A DNA stretch of 64,000 nucleotides from Hirudinaria manillensis (GCA_034509925.1 CM067529.1:6145001-6209000), one strand, 5' to 3'; numbered from the stretch's first letter, positions 25,801 through 38,435 are shown. Numbers and translations are program-made. The notes: a model not told the origin generated them from the sequence alone.

Positions 25801-27282
25801 AAATATCTCCTGTGAAGAATTGAATATAAATTACCGAAGTGACGGAAATATCAATTGTAAGGCAAACAAAATAACATGCAGGCTCTGTGAGGAAGCATCA
25901 TTATCGTGCTGCACTTCTGGCACAAATAATCGCAGAAAAAAGTACACAGACTTTTCAAACTTTTACAAATTCTGATAATGTTCTTCAGCACAGCTTCTGA
26001 AAACATGAAGATTAAAAATAAATTGTTCTTTTGTAATATTAGCAAGAATACTCACGAAAAAACCTAACTGTTTCTAAAACACTTTGCATGCCTTCTTTCA
26101 TTAGAGCACTGTATTGATTTAATTTGTCCATATTTTCGTGAATTGACTTGAAAGCCTCTAGAATGAAAAGCCAAAATAGATATTCGTGGGTGTATTATCT
26201 TAGCACTTGGATAATTGCATAGGAATTAATAGATTCAATATGTAATTACGTATTTCTAGCAGACAACTTCCCGAAAAGAAATTATTATCGAGTACCTTAA
26301 AATTCATCTTAAAATCAAGTCTGGAGCATTCCCTCTGAAGTTACCAATGTAAATGTGGTTATTAATACCATTAAGAGGATTGGCAGTTCTGTCTCCAAAC
26401 ATCTTGCTGTTATTGAAAACAACTTCAATCATGCAGACAAGGTCCTTGATAACGATCTCAGAATTAAGTTTGATATTCGCTACAGGACCAGTCGAAGTCA
26501 GATAAATTGCATAGATCATAATCGCCCACACCGACTTATCTGAAAATATCGACAACATTTCCAGAGATTAATTAAACAATTGCTATCGTATTACTTGAAA
26601 AGTTGTACCTGAGAAGATGTTGATGATGAGAACGGCGAAGTAACAACGGAACATAACATGGAACCAAAGACAGAAGCTTAGAAAGAATCCAAGCAGCCCA
26701 CAATAAAGCATCCACCACCAAGGATCGCGATCAAACACGTAAATCATTACCAATGCCATGATAAAAGCAAATAACCAGCCGGCCATAAATGCTGTAAATT
26801 AAAACTTGATTATATATCCTTAATAGTATTCATTCTACTCCATTTAACAGGTTGAGAAAATCAAACATTCAACATAAATAGGAAAGCACTAGAGTGACCC
26901 ATTAAGTTTTTGAACAAATCGTAAAGGTAAGCATTCGATCCAAATATATTGCATCTTCTGAAGTGGAAAAACGACAACAGGCCCTCCGTTCTTCCTCGAG
27001 AACAGCACGGACAAAAGAAAAAGACGCACCAGCTCCCTGCTTTTGAAAGTAGCCAAGCTCCCAGAGAACCTAATCTTTTTTTCATAAAATAATATAAAAT
27101 GATGTCACTGTTTGGATAAGAATGTTAAGCGTGCCAAAAAATGCATTTCAAGCATCGACATACAAGCTTTGGTCTGAAGATAAGCCGATAGCTTTCCTTT
27201 CTGCGGAAATCTTGGCCTTTTCTAAACGGTGAATTGCAGCTAAAGTTATTAAATATCGTGCTTGTTTCTCTTGATCTGCCAT
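22823..27282 (-). CDS. DC-STAMP domain-containing protein (DCST1/DCST2-type), gene B
   Basis: Paralogue of the downstream gene on the same strand. Start ATG at 27282 (MADQEKQARYLITLAAIHRL), an exon at about 26935-27060 whose best frame reads FVRAVLEEERRACCRFSTSE, then membrane exons at 26590-26780 (GWLFAFIMALVMIYVF) and 26310-26550 (family motif TGPVANIKLNSEI). Further exons run through 24.0-26.1 kb. The exon at 23598-23828 carries the cytoplasmic motif YLHRLRLRLCDIFFPKRKLQ. The C-terminal cysteine finger lies in exons about 23400-23520 (YCLMCG, CSNYECTG) and 23240-23340 (LYCEACFNEANKICALC), and a unique polar tail ends GPKLI at 22823. The exon join near 26935 is unresolved. I cannot say which of the pair corresponds to DCST1 and which to DCST2. 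Confidence 0.83.
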
Positions 27283-28409
27283 GCTTTAAACGATTTGCAA
27301 ATATATATATAGTGCTAAATATAAAATCTCCCCAAATTTTGTTTTTAAACACAAACGAACTCCTGTTTACAGGACTTAGAAATTGACCAGTGCTGTCGGT
27401 TTGTTTTTAATTTCTTCCAGGGATGAGCGCATAAAATGTTTAATATAGAAAAATCTCCCCCCTCTCTCTCTCCCAATCTCGACTGTTGCCTAACTCATGT
27501 TAATGTAACTAAATGTTAATGTAGCTGATTAATGTTGCAGAATCTATTCAGATTAGGTTATAATAGATAATATCTAATATATTGCACTTCTTAACTACAG
27601 AACTTCCGACAAAGTAGCATAACCGACTTCAATTGAATTCTTGCATTCTCATTGAAATTACGGGAAACTCTGCATCAGTTCTTAGCCATTTTTAGCACAG
27701 GGCTCTGCCAATTGAAACCTTGGCGATGAATCCCATAGCGGCAACACAAAAACATTTATTTTTGTTTTTATTTAATACATACAAAAATACGATATACACA
27801 AAATTTCTAACGAATTTTAGTTATCCCAGGCTAGTCATTTGTCTTGCTCATTGCTTAATGCAGACAACTCAGAAAATGTTGGATTCCACCATGTGAACAA
27901 ACAGAATACTTTCATTTGACAAATATTTTGTTTTAAAAATCCGCCTCCGCACCATTTCTCCGCGACACTCGTCATCATGACACTGCCATTTGATCAACAA
28001 TTTAAGTTTTACCGATATATACCAGTTGAACACTTTTTATAAACGCCTTGAACTCGAAAAATTTCCCAGATAGGAATATTTAAAAAAAAACGTCACGTTC
28101 AAGCCTCTTCCTCTTCGTTTATCTTGTATTTGATATTATCTGGTAGTTGATAACCTGGTAGAGCCAAATCAAATGAACAGCTAATATCGGTTAACGGTTA
28201 TTTGTGCACACCTCTAAAAATAAGCAGAAAAGATTCTTTTCTTTCCTTTCGACACCGCAAATCAAAAATTCTACCTCAGTACAAAGAACATTTAATAGAA
28301 TACAAACATAAAACGATCACTTTCAACATTCAGAAACTCTTATATCCTCGTTCTCAATTGTTACATTCATAAATTTTAAGTATTTGACGAGAAATGTGGA
28401 CAGTTGACA
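27283..28409. other. Intergenic region, nothing recognised
   Basis: Contains the presumed promoter of DCST gene B and the 3' UTR of the next gene. A short CT-rich tract lies at about 27456-27478. No ORF or RNA gene is supported. Confidence 0.45.
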
Positions 28410-29048
28410 CTATTGGTCTTCATCCGGAATATTGAAAAGAGGTTTACTATTGATGTTTCCTAAATCAAGAATCATGGGCTCCTGAAACACAGGGATGTCA
28501 AACATGTTGGCGCCCCTTTCGATCACTATTTTGCTTGCTAGGTCATGGAGGCTCACTGGCTGTTTCAGCATGTCATCTTCTTCTTCTTTACATTCCTCTT
28601 CCTTTATGTCTGAGCAATCAAGATACAATTTTTTTTTCACAACACTACGCTGAGGGTGCAGCGGATCTGCAAATTTGGACCACGAATTTTCATTTTTGAA
28701 TTCTATTCCACTTTTTTTTGGAGGAGGCAAGGCGTTGCATTCAGTCCTGTCTTCTTGAGCTTTAAGCGCGATGAGCGTAATGTGAATCTTGCTTCTATCT
28801 CGCTCTAACTTCAGCTCCTTCAATCGATTCTCTATGAAGTTGACGTGATCCAAAGGCCTCTTCATCATAAGGCCTGCTATAATGCTCTTAAAAACGTACT
28901 CTATGTCGTTTTTCTGGATGTATTCTTCGTCCAATTTTCGCTGGGCCAAAGGCCCAAACTCAATATCCAAGGCAACTCCCATTCCAGAATATTTTGTATC
29001 ACACAGCGTACCTTCATCTGCATCGATTTCCTCCATTACGTTCGACAT
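28410..29048 (-). CDS. Intronless protein with RII-alpha/DPY-30-like docking motif (212 aa)
   Basis: Single uninterrupted ORF of 212 codons, starting at ATG 29048 (MSNVMEEIDADEG); the frame is open further upstream but has no earlier ATG. Residues about 40-80 read DEEYIQKNDIEYVFKSII then AGLMMKRPLDHVNFIENRLK, which resembles the dimerisation/docking helix pair of the RII-alpha/DPY-30 superfamily (helix, Pro-x-x-[hydrophobic]-F-[ILV]-E). The C-terminal half is acidic (KEEECKEEEDD), followed by a hydrophobic/proline-containing tail ending NIPDEDQ. Proteins with this motif often sit in cilia or flagella or in chromatin complexes. Its place between sperm-type DCST genes and CRLF3 proves nothing about function. 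It lies only 295 bp from the CRLF3 stop on the same strand. Absence of introns could mean a retrocopy. No specific orthologue was recognised. Confidence 0.65.
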   Translation of the reverse strand: MSNVMEEIDADEGTLCDTKYSGMGVALDIEFGPLAQRKLDEEYIQKNDIEYVFKSIIAGLMMKRPLDHVNFIENRLKELKLERDRSKIHITLIALKAQEDRTECNALPPPKKSGIEFKNENSWSKFADPLHPQRSVVKKKLYLDCSDIKEEECKEEEDDMLKQPVSLHDLASKIVIERGANMFDIPVFQEPMILDLGNINSKPLFNIPDEDQ

Positions 29049-29342
29049 TATCAAAACAAATCCTGACGTCAAGGCATTTTTGAGGCGCAAGGTCTCGCAA
29101 AACCGCGATTCTTCGAAACAAACATCACTACTACGCAAAACTCAGCTCATAATGACGCGTAAACGTAAACGAAAGTAGATTTACATTCTTTTAACGATAA
29201 CTTAAATTTCATACCGAGAAAAATGATAAAAAACAATAACAATGTGACAAACACACAGATGACTAAAAGTCCCGGGTACCGTTTGCAGAGACCAGTCGAG
29301 GAAGCATTAGAATCTGTCAGAAGAGGCCAGGATAAAAATTAT

Positions 29343-32300
29343 TTACTCCACTGTTACTCTCCAGCCAGGAGAAGAGAGACATGCAAAAAAATGCAAATTG
29401 CCGTTGTCCCGAAGCGTGTTTTGGGGATCCCAGCTTCCTAACCAATCAAAAGTAACGACTTTTTCCTCAACCTCAATCGTTATCCTAACTTTATTATTTG
29501 GAAGTTTCTCGGATTCAAACGTGATGACGGACCCTTGCTTGATCACAGGCAATTTTGTGGTCATTTTCTGGCTACCCACACAGACTGTTCCTAAATCATT
29601 AAAAGCAAGAGGCTATGCATAAATTATTATGTTACAATGGCATATTTTGCATCAATATTACTAAATTACCACATTAGCATGGTATATTACTTATCAAATT
29701 ATTAAATTACTATATTACCATGGTATTCCCTAAGACTTATTACAAACCGGTGCATGTCAGGAACAGTGTTCCTTTATCCATCGGCTTGATTTCGCTGGCT
29801 TCCTCGGTCGAAAGGCCAAACCCATCCTCTTCCATGCTGGCATTATCAGGCAAGGCTTCTATCAAAAGTAGCAGTGGTTTGCCACAAACATAGGATCTTG
29901 AACTTGATAGGAACATTGAAGGCAAAATTGTACATAGAGTGGCACCGTCATTCAACAATGTGCAGCCAGAATCTAATTTCCATTCTAAAATAAGGAAAAC
30001 AAGTTACGTCTTAAGTTGATTTAGTTTAAACTCAGCAATTATTGATGTTTCTAACAAATCCAACATTAAACATAAATAAACAATATTTATAGAATTCATT
30101 TAAACCAGATTAAAACTATATTTAGCACACAAGGACACTTTCAAGGTCAAGACAAAATTCATACCCATATCTTCAATTTCAACATAGCAATAAGACAGAC
30201 CAGGGCTAAATGTCATAGTGTTAATTTCAAACATATATAATAAAATCTAGTTATATGCTGTACGTTCTGACCTAAACTTCAAAAAAAGTCACTGGCACAT
30301 AATTTAAATAATAGATTTTCTTTATTCATAGTGGTCAAGTAAACATTATCTTCCTTCCTTCCTTAGTTACAGATCAATAAATACAATTAAAATGCATAAT
30401 ATTGAACAAAATAATAATAGTTTGAAGATCTTAGTAGCCTAAATGTCAAAGATTTCCTTTAATTTGCTTAGTTTTATAACATATCACATCAAATGAGATC
30501 TCATCATGGCAGGGCTGTTATGACAAGTTTTAACAGTCAAATCAACTTGAACCACTTTATTTTTTATCATCACTACCACTACTAATTAAAAGTATATAGT
30601 TATTATATTATTAATTATTACAATGCTCATAAGTAATGATTTCTATTATTCGAATGCATTCAACTGTAATCATTGTCTGGTGAGATGTAAATTGTTACAT
30701 ACAGACTGAGAAAATGAAAGTTACTTCTACCCTACAACCTATATGTCCTAAGTTTAATAAAAAATAATTAGATATTTCAAAAATAATGAAAACTAAAGAC
30801 ATATTAAACATTTGCTTCCAAATATCTTTCATTATACATTTGTTTAATGGCAATGTAACCAACAATGGCAGCCTTTCTAATAAACAACCCTGTGAGCAGG
30901 ACTGAATGAAAGACAAAGCTTTTGGAGTTTTAAACTAGGGATTTAACGATATTTTATTACATTATTTTGAAAGCATAAGTATCGTTAACCATAATGCTGA
31001 TTGCTCATGTGGTTACAACCTCGTTATTTTTCTTATGATTTCAGACTAAATCCATGCATAACTTTTAGCACCATCATTTAACCCACATAAATATAATTCT
31101 TCTACATGCATACAAAAAACAAATGCTCACTCAAAACTGGGGTGAGAGTTGAAGCTGATTTTGGGAAACTCCAAAGAGGTGAACAATTAGCATTTAATTT
31201 GGATACTCTGAAAGAATATTCCTGATTCGGTTTCAAATTACGAACAACAAAACCAGTCTGAGTTCCTCTGTAAACCTCAGTGTAGTCCTTTGATGATCCA
31301 ACTTCTAACATTTGCAACATAAAAGAGGTGCAACCATCATCCAATTTCTGGAGGAGATACGTAAAACACAAAAGCTTAGTAGTAATTATGATAATCAGCT
31401 AAAATTAGTATCAAATTAATAATTATGTAATAATAATAATAGTAATTTTATTTCAAGATTTCTGTTTTGAACATAACAATAACAGTAATCTGTAAAATCC
31501 ACCATCTTTGGAATCTCATCTTAGGACAAGATTGCTTCCTAATGCAATGTCTGATTATCTGCAAATACTTTGGGGCATTTGTTGAGGTCAAGAAAAGTTG
31601 TCAAAGCACCTGATAATTCATAATTTCCCGAGACAAGGAAGTTTATTAAAACCAATATATGGGTATGCTGTCACATGGAGAAAATGTGAAAGAAGACTTA
31701 GAACCAATAACTTAAAATTATTTGATTAAAAATTGATTCAATGTAATCCTAGGATGATCCCTGTTCCGTCAGTATTATTAGATGAAACATACAGGTGATG
31801 GTTGCAAAAGATTATCAATTCAATGTTATGAGCCTTTAGACCTTATTCAACACCTCAGACCAGAAATTATCCTTTGACCATGATTTCATGCTTCTCCAAT
31901 GTAACTTCAGCAAATGGTAAAAGACTATCAGAGATGCAGGAGTCAAAGGCAAGTCACCTAGCTGTATTTAAGAACTTATCTAATTGAGGATGCATCACTT
32001 GATGTATCAAAGCTATGAAACACCAGTTGGAAAACAAGTTCCCAAGGTCACAGAATTATGTTATACCAGTTGGGCCAACCATCTCACCTCAAGAGGAATT
32101 TCATTTCATTTCAAAAATCCATGCATGATATTTTCACGATGCCAGTTTGAAAATATTTTCTTGTGATATAACAACTTTGTCACAAAGTTTGTGTCCTAAT
32201 CTATAAATATGATTTGGGAAATTTTGGACATTCAAGAAACCACTGTATTACTCAGGGCAATTACTCAGGACCAGAATAAGTATTAGGAAAGAGAAATAAA

Positions 32301-33578
32301 ACATGAGAGCATTAAGAATGAAGATGTTTTCAATCACCTCCTCCCTAACTCTGTCTAAATGTTGCAATATGAACAAGGCTTTCCAAAATATCTTATGTGT
32401 GATAATTTGGAAACCTCAGAAAATATTGCATCACATGAAATAAAAATTTTAATCCCTTAGACAACTTAGTGAGGCAACATAAAAAGCATAGATTTAGCTG
32501 GGTATTTACTGTAACTCTATTCCTTACAACAACTTATTAATTGCTTATTGTTTTTTTTGTGGACACTTTATGAATAAAGCCCAAAAATAAACAAATTTAG
32601 ATCTTGTTCACAATATTTCAAAGATTTAATAACAAATACCGTAACTTCAGGAGCTATCCATTTGACTGTTACAGAAAACTTTTGTGGAGAAATATTAGAG
32701 ATGATTGGCAGCAGCTGGCTTGAGATTTTTCCAAAGGAGGAAATGAGATTTTTTAGCTGTGCCACTATTTGCGATTCTGTTGGAAGTTGAAGAATTGCCC
32801 CGGTAAGTTTTTGAAAATGAACCACCGTAGATGAGCTGCAAATATGTTTACTATTAACTCAGATGAGTAACAACACATAAGCAGAAATCACAAACAATAT
32901 ATAATTGAAAATCTTAATATTTAGAGATTGTTTGACTTTCTATCTTGAATGTGATAAATACTTTGAACCACCTTCATCAGCACAGTCAATTTAATGTCAT
33001 TCTCAAGAAATGTATGCCTATTAAGCTACTTTAGGCATAACTTAATGAGAATGCTTCAATTAAATGTTATTAAACATTATGAAATTTAATGTAAGATTCA
33101 CGTTTACCTGAGTTTTTCAGAGCTCAACTTTACATCCACCTTCTCATTTTGCTCTTTTGCAACTGTAGAACATTTTTATAATTGAAATCAGCAATTAAAA
33201 GTTAAATAATTTAGGAATAATTATCCACCGTGGTTGATCTTGGATTCAAGTTTAGCAATGCCAATATCCTCATATGTTTGTGCCTCAAATAAAGACTTTT
33301 TTTCAGCTTCATCAATTTGATCCATCAAAAAAACTTTTCTTTCATCTAATAACTTGTTAAATGTATGCTTAATAGAATCAAAATGTTGTTCTATTTGCTC
33401 TTTTTGGAACTTGGCATTTAATGTAATCTAAAATGTTATAGATCATGTTTGGGTCAAAGCAATGCTTATAACATTTTTCAATCTTGCAAACCTGTTCACA
33501 ATAAGGAAGATTATCAACAAGTGTTAAATTGTTTGGACATGGCAAAATTTTGGAAGGGCCATCTCCACTATCTGCCAT
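29343..33578 (-). CDS. CRLF3: Cytokine receptor-like factor 3
   Basis: Conserved animal protein with a coiled coil, one fibronectin III domain and a C-terminal SPRY-like domain. Start ATG at 33578 (MADSGDGPSKILPCPNNLTL). Exons in order: about 33491-33578; about 33230-33427 (coiled coil, DERKVFLMDQIDEAEKK, then YEDIGIAKLESKINH); about 33115-33165 (AKEQNEKVDVKLSSEKL); about 32640-32835 (LTGAILQLPTESQIVAQL); about 31125-31350, the FN3 domain (DYTEVYRGTQTGF, VRNLKPNQEYSFRV); a small exon near 30165-30230 (FSPGLSYCYVEIED); about 29747-29985 (SPRY-like, GKPLLLLIEALP); and 29343-29594 (FDWLGSWDP, ending GWRVTVE). Domain order and the C-terminal GW-x-V ending match CRLF3. Introns here are longer (up to about 1.3 kb) than in neighbouring genes. 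Confidence 0.88.
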
Positions 33579-34915
33579 TTTTCATATGTAGGAACAAAGA
33601 CAATTAAAAATCTGCAACAATTACAACATATCATAAATATTTACACTACTTTTATAACAAAATCCTGCAAGATTCAATCTAAAACCTGCTTTAATTGTTT
33701 CAAACAACAATTTAAATGATTACAATTTTTTTAATCATATCCTTGATCCATCAGCTGGTCTTTCAATCAGCCCATATATTTATAAGTTTGGTTTAACAAG
33801 TTTGTTTTAATCATTGACAGATTTTTGGTTGTAAAAGTCTAATTTCAAAAAATTAAAACATAAATATTAACTCCACTTTTTCTATATCTTTCTAAGTCAC
33901 AATGTGACAATGTATGAGATCTCAATTGACCCATCCCATTTTAATGAATAGACCAAAACATTAAGATCACACATTGATTTCCCAACTAGCTTAAGCATAC
34001 ATTTTAGTTCTAAAAAAATGTAAGCTCTGATGAATTGGTGAAAAATATATAATGAAATTGGCAACCAGTTTGCAAGATGCAACTAATATTTATCAGACTC
34101 AAACTTTCTTTGAACCACAATCACAATTTAGCAAAACATTGTATTGTACCCAATTCCTAACTCGCCTACCCCTCAAAGCATTTTAAACAATGAAAAATGT
34201 AGCAATGGCTGACACACTTTAGGTCAATTCCATTAGCTAGCACAATGACCATCACGCAAACTCAGATCAACATACCGAGATTTCGAGCAGTTAATTCGAT
34301 GCCTTACATCTGAAATTAAATTAAATACAAAAATGTAAAGCCACGACTCAGCCGCTTAGCTTAACTATGGAAAATGTCCACACTAACAAATTTATTTTCA
34401 AAGATCGTGAATCTTGGTCTAATATAATTTTTAATATGAAACCTACGAAGTATTTTAAAAATTGTCAATCTAAATTAAATTTTAATTAATAAATAAAAAT
34501 GTTAAATGTTATAAAAAAACATTTATGAATTTTTTCGATTATGAATTATGTTATTCTATTGGCTTTGAAGCGAATTCTATCGTTTTCTTGCAGTTTTATG
34601 CTTGGGTTAAATGAATTCGTTACAATAACTAACAAATATTGACAGCTTTAAATTTATTTCTCTTGCACCCTAAATTTTTAGAAATTATTTTAAAATATTT
34701 TCAAGTTCTTATTACTCTTGAAATTTTTAATTAATAAAATTATATTAAATAAATTTTTAACTTTTAAAATTATTTGACATGATTGATGTGTCGTTCTATG
34801 TTGTTGGTGAATATTGAACTACGAAAGGGGCGCCAGACCGCATTTTTTGGATTTTAATAAACATTGTGTTTATAATACTTTTTCGGAAGCCAGTTCATTA
34901 GTAAACCACGCAATA
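33579..34915. other. Divergent intergenic region between CRLF3 and NUP35
   Basis: AT-rich, with no ORF that resembles a protein family. Expected to contain the promoters of both genes. The NUP35 reading frame is open upstream of the chosen ATG (from about 34814) but without an in-frame ATG. Confidence 0.45.
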
Positions 34916-36282
34916 ATGAACAATCACGACTCTATTCTGATGGGCTCTTCCAATGCTCGCAGCCCAAGATCTCGCAATGCCTATCTCCCGGCTTATTTGA
35001 TGGGAGATTCAACAACATCGCTCCAGGTGAACATTCGTAGTTGACATTTACTGTTGCAATTAACTTCAACTTTAATCGATTCAAACAGAGTTTAAAAGTT
35101 CGACAACAGTTGAGTCAGAATCAGCCACAAACCTATTTCAATTTTGGACCTTCTGCAAAGTCTCCTAGAAGTGTGCCGGGGTTTGTATCTAATGCTTATT
35201 AGTTTTATTTACTAGGTTATATGGTACCATAACATGTTTTTTTTCAGAGAGAAACAAGATAAACCTAGAGCTCCTCCACTCATGACTTTGGAAGAAAGTT
35301 TTCATGAATATTGCCTAAAACAAAATAATGTATGTATTTGTTTAAGTCCACAAGTTAATCTCTATGTTCTGCCTATCTTATATACACTCATTTTCAGCAA
35401 GATATTTGCAGTCCGCAATTTGTTCCAGAACACAATAATACAGAGTCTTTCTCCAACAGTAAGTAGTTATTTTTGTTTTATAATATCAATAATATTTGAT
35501 TACTGACATTTTGAGTTACTTAATCAGGTACTACTTTTAATACAGGTCCTTATCTTGGATATAGAAATGTTGATAATTCAAGGTATCATGATTTTTGCTA
35601 TTTAAATTTTGGTGATTTTTTATAACTAATTATATTTTATAAAATGTAAGTATTATTAGGAATGAAGAGGATATTTCAGAACTCTGGGTAACAGTCTTTG
35701 GGTTAGGAATTTTCAAAATAATTTGATTTTAAAATTTTCTGCCTCAACAAATTCATTTATTTTCAGATTTGCACCCAATTCAGTGCCTTTCATCCTAGAG
35801 GAATTTGGCCATCTTGGCCTCATTTTGAAACACTTCGTGAGTTGATAATAATTATTATTATTTTCAGAGAAGGCATCACAAGCATAGCTTTTTTTGTTTA
35901 TTAGATGAGTGCTGAAGGAAACTGGATTCATTTGCTCTATGAAAACAAGATACAAGCCAGGAGAGCACTGAGTAGAAATGGAAGGATATACAATGGCAAT
36001 ATGATGGTGGGAGTGGTACCTTGCACGGATAAGGTCGTTAAAGTCGGGTAGGTGCGCATTCGTGGACAATTTTAAGAGTTATTTGCATTTAATTTCCAGA
36101 AAACAATGGACATGTACAATAAGGCGAGGGCCGCTCAGTCGAACGAACTAAACGACTCGTCGTTTCCGAAGACCGTCGAAGAATCCTTTCGAACGAACTT
36201 AACTCCGAGCACCAAGAGAAAACTCCCTCAGAGGCAGAATAGCATGTTTAGTAAGGCTGTGGATCTTGTCTTTAATTGGTAA
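34916..36282 (+). CDS. NUP35: Nucleoporin NUP35 (Nup53), MPPN/RRM-like domain
   Basis: Scaffold nucleoporin that binds Nup93/Nup155 and the nuclear envelope membrane. Exon 1 is 34916-35026 (MNNHDSILMGSSNARSPRS, AYLPAYLMGDS, matching the FLPGFLMGD motif of vertebrates). Then 35089-35180 (SPRSVPG), about 35248-35328 (KQDKPRAPPLMTLEESFHEY), about 35400-35460, about 35529-35581, about 35661-35700 (ELWVTVFG), about 35767-35838 (FAPNSVPFILEEFGHLGLIL), about 35906-36039 (EGNWIHLLYENKIQARRALS, GRIYNGNMMVGVVPC) and about 36101-36282. The C-terminus ends in an amphipathic helix (SMFSKAVDLVFNW), equivalent to the membrane-binding MEYMFGW ending. The donor before the last exon is uncertain: only a weak GTC-type site keeps the frame, while the better GTAGGT site does not. 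Confidence 0.95.
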
Positions 36283-37375
36283 CACATTGTTGAATAGATG
36301 AATCAAAAATTGAAATTTAAAAACTTTGTTGCGAAATATTCTCTGACTTTTGATGAAGGACGAATTGAATTGCCTGGACCCATGATTTGTGAAGCTTCTG
36401 CATACTAACTTGGGTTAATGTTCTTTGGCTGGAAGTTTTGAGTCAATTGCCTTGATGAACCTATCATGTACTTTTAAATGCTGACATGAGCTTTGAACTT
36501 TCATCATGCAATTTGGACGTGTGTAGGGGTGTGGTTTAGACCATTTTGTATTATTATTATTATTATTAACGTATTATTTGATAACCTGCTCTAACAAATC
36601 TGTAACAACTTTACTATTTAAACATCTTATTGCTGTAAAAAATGTTGTTTAATACGAGCAATTTCTTAAAGTAGTTTTTTATTTAAGGCCTTTTTCTAAT
36701 AACTTTCTGGATGAATGTATACAAAATAGACCAAAGACGGTGTAACTAGGATGAGTTTAGATTAATGCTTGACTGCTGATAAATGCCTTAAAATGAACCT
36801 TAGACAAATTTTGATAACTTTTTTGAAGCAATGGTGAGCATGTATGGCAAACATTTGCTGCTAGGTGTGTGAGGCAAGAATGAGAAGTATTGCATTGTAT
36901 GCTATGATAATCATGACGGACTTTGGATTTTTATCGATCTCAAAGGGAAAATTAGCGTGCCATTTGGTCCACCACTGATGTGTAATGCTTGCCATACCAG
37001 AAGTGAAGCACGTTGTCTCCTTTAGGGTAAGCAAAAATTTGCTGGTGTGGTCTGGCGAATTCTACTTTGTTGTTACAGAACATCTACCTTTATTTATTCA
37101 TGATTCGAATTGTTTGGCGCGTATATCCATACTTAATGATATAAGAAATACAAAATAGCATTTGGGCCTGCGTGATCCCCGTTACGTAACTTACGTTACC
37201 TGCTGCGCTAGAAAACTTCAGAACTGCCGCAGTAATGTAAACATTAAAAAAAGTAAATGCTTAAAATAGATTCAAACATTTGAATTCACATCTCCAAAAG
37301 AACTGGTGAAACAGTTTATTTAGAAGAAATCTTGACATCCGAGTTACAAGTTTGACAAAACAACTCGACAGAAGT
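36283..37375. other. Intergenic region, nothing recognised
   Basis: Holds the NUP35 3' UTR and unassigned AT-rich sequence, including an (ATT)n tract at about 36542-36568. No coding exon recognised. Confidence 0.45.
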
Positions 37376-37699
37376 TCAATAAAGCTTGTTGCCCTTTCTG
37401 AAAATATTTTCTTTGAGTATTCCCACCATTTTCGTTCGATCTTCTTTGGATAAAGCGCCACTCAGTGGAAGGTCTGCGCTTTTGGTGAAGCGTCCCAAAT
37501 CGTCAGCTTGCGAATTAAGGTAATGTTTAATGGCACTCATGATAACAAAATAGGCTACGAATCGGTTGCACTTGCGCAACGCTTCGGCCTGGGATTTAAT
37601 TCTCTCTTCGGCTTTTGTCCAATTTATGGAAGTCATTGCAATCCTTACAAGAAGACAGATGACAAATAAGCTGCTCAAACGAAACATCTTTCTAAACAT
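37376..37699 (-). CDS. Small putative secreted protein (107 aa), family not recognised
   Basis: Single-exon ORF. The ATG at 37699 (MFRKMFRLSSLFVICLLVRI) places a typical signal peptide at the N-terminus, with cleavage likely near IAMTS. An upstream in-frame ATG at 37750 would put 17 polar residues before it, and an ATG at 37687 would shorten it. The mature part is basic and helical (INWTKAEERIKSQAEALRKC, VAYFVIMSAIKHYLNSQ) and ends FRKGNKLY. It has only one cysteine after the signal, so a disulfide-rich fold is unlikely. No dibasic-flanked amidated peptide was seen. It is flanked by NUP35 and the SDR gene and could also be the 3' exon of a longer gene. Confidence 0.5.
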   Translation of the reverse strand: MFRKMFRLSSLFVICLLVRIAMTSINWTKAEERIKSQAEALRKCNRFVAYFVIMSAIKHYLNSQADDLGRFTKSADLPLSGALSKEDRTKMVGILKENIFRKGNKLY

Positions 37700-38435
37700 C
37701 GTCGTTAAAATTTGTTGGTCCTGAGTATTTATGTCTCTTTCACGACACATGACTCCAAACGCAACAATCCTCTGATATATTGGCGTTCGATTCTTCGAGA
37801 CTCATGGTGAGCTCATTAATATTTATGAGAATTTAAAAAAAAAACTGATCGACTTGCATGCAGGTTCATGGGGTTCTTTTCTGAAGGACTTATTCTTTCG
37901 ATACCCCTTTTTATGTAACTTTACGAAGTAAGCATTGCTGCTTCAAACACAGTTTGCTGCGCCTAAAACGAAGATGCTGGCGGTCAATGACTTATCGAGA
38001 GAGGTATTTTGAGAGCTTTATGGAATTTTGAAGATCATCGGTTTAGGAAGGGGAGATTGGTGGGTAACAGTTGGTATGCCACTGCTGGAGGCTTAATTTA
38101 GGTTTACTTTTCAATTTGAAATGAGAATTATTATTTTTTACATACTTCTTTCTGAACTCAGCAACATTTCAAAATTCTGTTCAACACGACACCTGTTTCA
38201 ATTGATTTATATTTCCTGAATATTAAACGGTTTCTTATTAATGGCCTACCCATATCCTTAAGCAACTATATTATTACATGCCTTGCATTAATAATTTTAA
38301 TATTATTGCATGCCAATTACACATCTTCTATATATTTTTTTTATATCGAAATATTTTTTAATACTTTGGAACAAAATAAAATTCGTAAATCGTTCGTCTT
38401 AATAAAAATATAATCCTGTATAGACATTAAACATC

